From: Candidatus Moranbacteria bacterium CG_4_9_14_3_um_filter_42_9
GTDB lineage: Bacteria > Patescibacteriota > Minisyncoccia > Moranbacterales > UBA2206
Length of the DNA: 9,341 nucleotides
Direction: 5' to 3'
Assembly: GCA_002790635.1 (NCBI GenBank)
Contig: PFVN01000029.1
Coordinates: 1-9,341 of the forward strand
The notes under the pieces were generated by a model. That model was not told the DNA's origin and did no database searches. It was given only the letters and a program-made list of their open reading frames with translations. This document shows positions 6,022 through 9,341 of this stretch, piece by piece; within the stretch, counting starts at the first letter, position 1, and each line of letters starts with the position of its first letter. The position numbers and the translations under genes were made by a program.

Positions 6022-6696
6022 ATGAGGCTTCTCTTGGTCGAGGACGAAAAAAACTTAGCTGAAAACTTAAAGAAAGGGCTAACCGAACAGGGTTACGCTG
6101 TGGATGTTGCTTTGGATGGCGAGGAGGGTGAGTTTCTTGCCGAAACAGAAGCGTATGACCTGATAATACTAGATCTCATGCTTCCTAAGGTTGATGGTAT
6201 GGCCATTTGTAAGGCCATCAGAGAGAAGGGGCTAAGCACCCCGGTCTTGATGCTAACCGCTAAATCTCGAATTGACGATAAAATTGAGGGTTTTACCTCG
6301 GGTGCTGACGACTACTTAACAAAACCGTTTAGTGTTGCGGAGCTATACGCACGTGTAAAAGCTCTTTTAAAAAGAAAGGACAAAACGGAATTAGCTATGA
6401 CGGAGGTTGACGATTTGAGAATAGATTTGTTTAAACATGAGGTTTTCAGAGGCCCAACAAAGATTGAATTAACTCCGAAGGAATTTTCAATCCTGGAGTA
6501 TTTAGTAAGAAATAAAGACGGGGTTGTTACAAGAACCATGCTTTTAGATCATGTTTGGAGTGCCGAATACGCTGGTAACAGCAATATAGTGGACGTCTTG
6601 ATCGGTACGTTACGTAAAAAAATAGATACGGCTGGTAAAGTAAAACTAGTTCACACCATCTACGGTGTAGGTTTCAAACTTTCCGCAAAAGCATGA
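6022..6696 (+). CDS. OmpR/PhoB-family response regulator
   Basis: A 224-aa DNA-binding response regulator, typical in length. The receiver domain (1-117) has the acidic pair E7/D8, phosphoacceptor Asp51 in LILDLMLP, switch Thr79 in MLTA, and Lys101 in LTKPF. The C-terminal winged helix (about 125-222) carries the family motif ELTPKEFSILEYL (149-161), the recognition-helix region NIVDVLIGTLRKKI and the wing VHTIYGVGFKL. It is predicted to be phosphorylated by the histidine kinase encoded next, whose ATG overlaps its TGA (ATGA). The sequence style is that of the CusR/CopR/TcrA group, which often controls metal genes; the metal-handling gene directly downstream of the kinase supports such a role, as inference. 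The start ATG is preceded by a -10 element rather than a Shine-Dalgarno site. Confidence 0.95.
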   Translation: MRLLLVEDEKNLAENLKKGLTEQGYAVDVALDGEEGEFLAETEAYDLIILDLMLPKVDGMAICKAIREKGLSTPVLMLTAKSRIDDKIEGFTSGADDYLTKPFSVAELYARVKALLKRKDKTELAMTEVDDLRIDLFKHEVFRGPTKIELTPKEFSILEYLVRNKDGVVTRTMLLDHVWSAEYAGNSNIVDVLIGTLRKKIDTAGKVKLVHTIYGVGFKLSAKA

Positions 6697-8096
6697 TCAA
6701 AAATAACTTCAAGAGGCTAAGCATAAAAGAACAGCTTACAATTTGGTATACACTAATCATTTTTGCTGTTACTGCAGTTTTATTTTTAAGTTTTCAATTA
6801 CTAACTAAAAAATACTTGGTGTATGAAACGGATCGGTCACTTTCGACGCACGCTGCTCAAATTGCCTACAGCGTTTCGTTAAATACCACTAATCTTCGAA
6901 GCACTCAAACCCAGAATATCCTAAACCTTGGCCAAAAAGAAATTCCGGGGATACTCGCCGAAATAGTAGATTTCCACGGGGTTGATACCAAAGGAGAGCC
7001 CTCGAGTTTTAAGGAATTGTCTGCGTTGGCAATAAAAAACAACTATCCTGTCTTCACCGAACAAAAAATAGGAGATATGACCATGCGAGTAATTGCGTAT
7101 CCGATAAAAAACGCTGAAGTGCCGCTTGGATCCGTAATAATGGGACATCCGATTGATATTTATCAAAAGACTTTGGCTCAGCTGCGGAACATAGGGGTAA
7201 TTCTGCTGCTATTTTTGGTTGTCCCATCCATTTTGATAGGTTATTTTCTGGCCAGATCCGCGACAGAACCGATTACCAAGTTGGGTGCCAATATAAACAA
7301 GATTACGTCAGAAAATCTCGCGCGAAAAGTAAATCTTTCTGTCGGGTCAAAAGAAACGGAATTACTAGTAAGCAACTTTAACGCACTGCTCGACCGACTG
7401 GATAAAGCTTTTAATCTTGAAAGGCAGTTTTTGGGTGAAATGGCACACGAAATAAAAACGCCACTTGCTGTTATGAAAAGCAACTCTGAGATTACGTTAT
7501 CTAAAGAAAGAAGTGCGGAAGGGTATCAGGATTCCATAAAGCAAACATTAAGTCAGATAAACAAACTTTCAAACAACATGGCGAGTCTAATGGACTTTGC
7601 CTGGTCACAAAGCAGCGAATTATCTAAAACCTTTAACAAGATAGATATTTCTCAATTGTTATCTGAAATCTGCAATGTGGCACGGTATATGGCTTTGCCA
7701 AAAAATATACAAGTTAAGTCAAATATCGACGCGGGCGTTCTGGTACTTGGCAAAGAAGAAAAATTATATCAGGCAATTTACAACGTAGTGGACAACGCCA
7801 TTAAGTTTACCCCGAAAAAAGGCAAGGTTTTTATTGAGCTTAGTAAACAGGAAGGTTACGCACTAATTAAGATTAGTGACAGCGGTGTTGGTATCGAGGT
7901 GGAAAAGCAAAAAGATATATTTAGTAGATTTTATAGAACTGAAAAAAATATGGACATCGCTGGCCATGGGTTGGGATTGGCAATATCAGAGTCTATAATA
8001 AAAGCACATGGTGGGTTAATTGCCGTGGAGAGTGCACAGGGCAAAGGTACTACGTTTACAATAAGTCTAAAGTTAGACTCTGGGGGGTCTTCATAA
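6693..8096 (+). CDS. Membrane sensor histidine kinase
   Basis: A 467-aa orthodox kinase that should phosphorylate the regulator encoded just upstream. Domain order: TM1 (about 17-37), an extracytoplasmic sensor region (about 38-165) with no motif I recognise, TM2 (about 167-187), HAMP (about 187-240), HisKA with the H-box MAHEIKTPLAVM and phospho-acceptor His252, then HATPase with N-box YNVVDNAIKFTP (N364, N368), G1 ISDSGVGIE (Asp396), F-box IFSRFYR and G2 GHGLGLAI (425-431). All catalytic boxes are intact. The ATG overlaps the regulator's stop (ATGA), so translation is coupled. The sensor region has no Cys-rich or His-rich cluster, so direct metal sensing cannot be read from the sequence. 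The stop codon lies 32 nt before the next gene, which has its own -10 element. Confidence 0.95.
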   Translation: MIKNNFKRLSIKEQLTIWYTLIIFAVTAVLFLSFQLLTKKYLVYETDRSLSTHAAQIAYSVSLNTTNLRSTQTQNILNLGQKEIPGILAEIVDFHGVDTKGEPSSFKELSALAIKNNYPVFTEQKIGDMTMRVIAYPIKNAEVPLGSVIMGHPIDIYQKTLAQLRNIGVILLLFLVVPSILIGYFLARSATEPITKLGANINKITSENLARKVNLSVGSKETELLVSNFNALLDRLDKAFNLERQFLGEMAHEIKTPLAVMKSNSEITLSKERSAEGYQDSIKQTLSQINKLSNNMASLMDFAWSQSSELSKTFNKIDISQLLSEICNVARYMALPKNIQVKSNIDAGVLVLGKEEKLYQAIYNVVDNAIKFTPKKGKVFIELSKQEGYALIKISDSGVGIEVEKQKDIFSRFYRTEKNMDIAGHGLGLAISESIIKAHGGLIAVESAQGKGTTFTISLKLDSGGSS

Positions 8097-8116
8097 CTTT
8101 CTTATAAGTAATTAGA

Positions 8117-8122
8117 TATCAT
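8117..8122 (+). promoter_or_regulatory. -10 element of the HMA-domain gene, leaderless type
   Basis: TATCAT (5 of 6 to consensus) ends 6 nt before the ATG at 8129, matching the arrangement at four other starts in the window. It would allow transcription separate from the two-component operon, although readthrough over the 32-nt gap is also possible. No good -35 is seen. Confidence 0.4.
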
Positions 8123-8128
8123 TAGAAT

Positions 8129-9341
8129 ATGTCCAGGTTAAACAAAAAAACAATCCCAATTAAAGGTATGCATTGACGTTCATGCGAGATTTTAATAGAA
8201 GAAGAGCTGTTAAAAGTTAAAGGAGTTAGAAAGGTTAACGTAAGTGAAAAAAATGGCGCTGCGGAAGTTTTCTACGAGGGTGAGGTACTAGACGCCCACA
8301 TCGAAAATGCAGTATGTAGCTGCGGTTACAGTGTTGGGACAGGCACCAAAAGTTGGATCTCAAAAAACCCAAAAGACTATGATGAACTGATAAAAGCCGC
8401 GCTTGCGCTCGCTGCAGTTTATCTTATTGCCAAAATGTTGGGTTTGTTTAACGTCGCCTTTAATTCCTCGAGCAACTTAACAAGCCTTCCCGTAGTTTTT
8501 TTGATAGGGTTAACGGCCGGTCTTTCAACGTGCATGGCATTGGTAGGAGGACTGGTGTTGGGGGTTTCGGCAAGATTTTCCGAGAAACATCCTAACGCGA
8601 CTTCGCTGCATAAATTTAAACCCCATTTGTTTTTTAATTTGGGTAGAGTAGTCCTCTTCTTTATTTTTGGCGGTCTTATCGGATTTTTTGGATCATTTTT
8701 ACAGCTTGGGCCTTCGACGATCGGTATTCTAACCATACTTGTCGGAATTGTAATGTTGCTATTGGGTTTGCAAACTGTAGGTATTTTTCCAAGATTAGAA
8801 AGAATAAAATTTACGTTACCAAAAGGGCTGTACCAGCTTGTCGGTATAGATACTCATAAACAAAGTGAATACAGCAACAGAGGATCGTTTTTGCTCGGTG
8901 GACTAACTTTCTTTTTACCGTGCGGATTTACGCAAGCCATGCAACTTTATGCAATTTCCAGCGGTAGTGCTTTAACAGGCGCTTTAACAATGGGAGTATT
9001 CGCTTTGGGAACCACTCCGGGACTTTTAGGAATCGGTGGTCTGGCAGCTGCCATCAAAGGTACCTTTGCGAAACCCTTTTTCAAGTTTGTAGGGCTTATG
9101 GTTATTGCGCTTTCCATTTTTAATATTTCAAATGGGATAAACCTGACGGGTTTTTCTTTACCGCGGACTTCGACTAAAACGGCCTCGGCTTATTCTGGAA
9201 ACGCTCCGATCGATCCCAATGTAACACTGACAAACGGGATTCAGGTGGTAAAAATGACCCAAAGCTACAATGGTTACTCACCAAGATCGTTCACCATCCA
9301 AAAAGATATACCGGTAAAATGGGTGATCAATTCGGTGGATT
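8129..9341 (+). CDS. HMA / UreH-DsbD-like membrane / cupredoxin fusion, probable selenoprotein (partial)
   Basis: Probable metal-handling membrane protein; 404 codons are visible and it runs off the right edge. Residues 9-70 form a heavy-metal-associated (HMA) domain starting IPIKGMH. Codon 16 (8174-8176) is TGA, exactly where GMxCxxC has its first Cys, and Cys19 follows in RSCE. No other stop interrupts the frame from 8129 to 9341. Read as selenocysteine, the motif is UxxC. About seven membrane segments follow (near 88-107, 120-147, 166-190, 198-220, 252-278, 281-309, 317-338), with STCMALVGG (Cys135) and LPCGFTQ (Cys265), as in the TauE/SafE-UreH-like 'sulfite exporter' fold. After a short linker, NGIQVVKMTQSYNGYSP (369-385) begins a cupredoxin-like domain, cut by the edge. 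The domain series suggests copper or other soft-metal handling. An additional CSC (63-65) lies late in the HMA domain. Alternatives are a sequencing error or a nonsense mutation. The ATG is set by a -10 element 6 nt upstream; an ATG at 8168 would leave the domain broken. Confidence 0.82.
8174..8176 (+). other. In-frame TGA, putative selenocysteine codon
   Basis: This TGA occupies the first metal-binding Cys position of the HMA motif (GMH-TGA-RSC). TGA to Cys needs one base change, so an error or mutation is possible. Against general recoding, TGA ends the ROK kinase, response regulator and small 113-aa genes in this window. The codon position and the stem-loop that follows both favour selenocysteine. 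Confidence 0.65.
8190..8215 (+). promoter_or_regulatory. Candidate bacterial SECIS stem-loop
   Basis: TTTTAATAG (8190-8198) pairs with CTGTTAAAA (8207-8215): 9 bp including one G-U, around an 8-nt loop AAGAAGAG. It begins 13 nt after the TGA and places the loop 22 nt after it, within the range known for bacterial SECIS elements (roughly 16-37 nt). Bacterial SECIS loops usually have a G in the first two positions; this is met only if the closing G-C pair (8198-8207) is open. The stem is A/U-rich. Confidence 0.5.

Noticed and set aside
8176..8241. Longer pairing ACGTT (8176-8180) with AACGT (8237-8241) as the base of the SECIS
   Set aside because: The distance is much longer than typical for bacterial SECIS elements and five A/T-rich pairs are easily found by chance; the local 9-bp hairpin is the better candidate.
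8419..8736. Minus-strand open frame opposite the membrane part of the HMA-domain gene
   Set aside because: The plus strand here encodes clear membrane segments (e.g. STCMALVGG) in one continuous frame; the minus frame is its shadow.
8129..9341. Pseudogene or genome-wide UGA recoding (Gly or Trp code)
   Set aside because: Only one TGA lies in 404 codons and it falls at a conserved Cys; TGA ends several intact genes in this window. A point error remains possible and is stated in the finding.
1..9341. CRISPR arrays, insertion sequences, tRNA or rRNA genes
   Set aside because: No regularly spaced repeats, transposase motifs, terminal inverted repeats, or recognisable tRNA/rRNA segments were seen on either strand.

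Overview
The window looks like a chromosomal segment from a candidate-phyla-radiation bacterium (Patescibacteria, Microgenomates-like). This is inferred from gene content, not measured. The signs are: a ROK sugar kinase beside an archaeal-type cupin phosphoglucose isomerase; very acidic secreted or anchored proteins of unknown function; an HMA / UreH-DsbD-like membrane / cupredoxin fusion; compact spacing; and mostly leaderless-looking starts. UGA is used as an ordinary stop in several genes here (ROK kinase, response regulator, small minus-strand gene), so the general code appears standard.

Layout. (1) 1-2794: a mirror-symmetric block. A partial secreted acidic protein (minus, running off the left edge) diverges from a ROK kinase (plus). 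The kinase converges, with a 25-nt overlap, on a cupin glucose-6-phosphate isomerase (minus). The isomerase diverges from a second, membrane-anchored acidic protein (plus). Both divergent gaps have a self-complementary or nearly so -35 element that can serve both directions. The two enzymes could carry out glucose to G6P to F6P. (2) 2806-5496: a minus-strand pair, SDR oxidoreductase then ABC exporter (half-transporter), 6 nt apart. (3) 5513-5903: a lone 113-residue minus-strand gene of unknown function with a strong Shine-Dalgarno site, a TATAAT promoter with a leader, and a good intrinsic terminator. (4) 6022-8096: an OmpR-type response regulator and its histidine kinase, overlapping by ATGA. 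(5) 8129 to the right edge: a metal-handling membrane protein. Its N-terminal HMA domain has an in-frame TGA exactly where the first Cys of the GMxCxxC metal motif belongs.

The most interesting item is that last gene. The reading frame is otherwise open for 404 codons to the window edge, the TGA replaces a conserved Cys (GMH-TGA-RSC), and a 9-bp stem-loop starts 13 nt after it. This fits a selenoprotein (UxxC instead of CxxC) with a bacterial SECIS element. It directly follows a two-component system, suggesting a copper or other soft-metal response module. A simple ORF caller would miss or truncate the gene.

A second theme is promoter architecture. Five starts (172 minus, 1718 plus, 5496 minus, 6022 plus, 8129 plus) have a -10-like hexamer ending exactly 6 nt before the ATG, which predicts transcripts beginning at or next to the start codon. 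The small gene at 5562-5903 is the exception, with a leader and a strong Shine-Dalgarno site.
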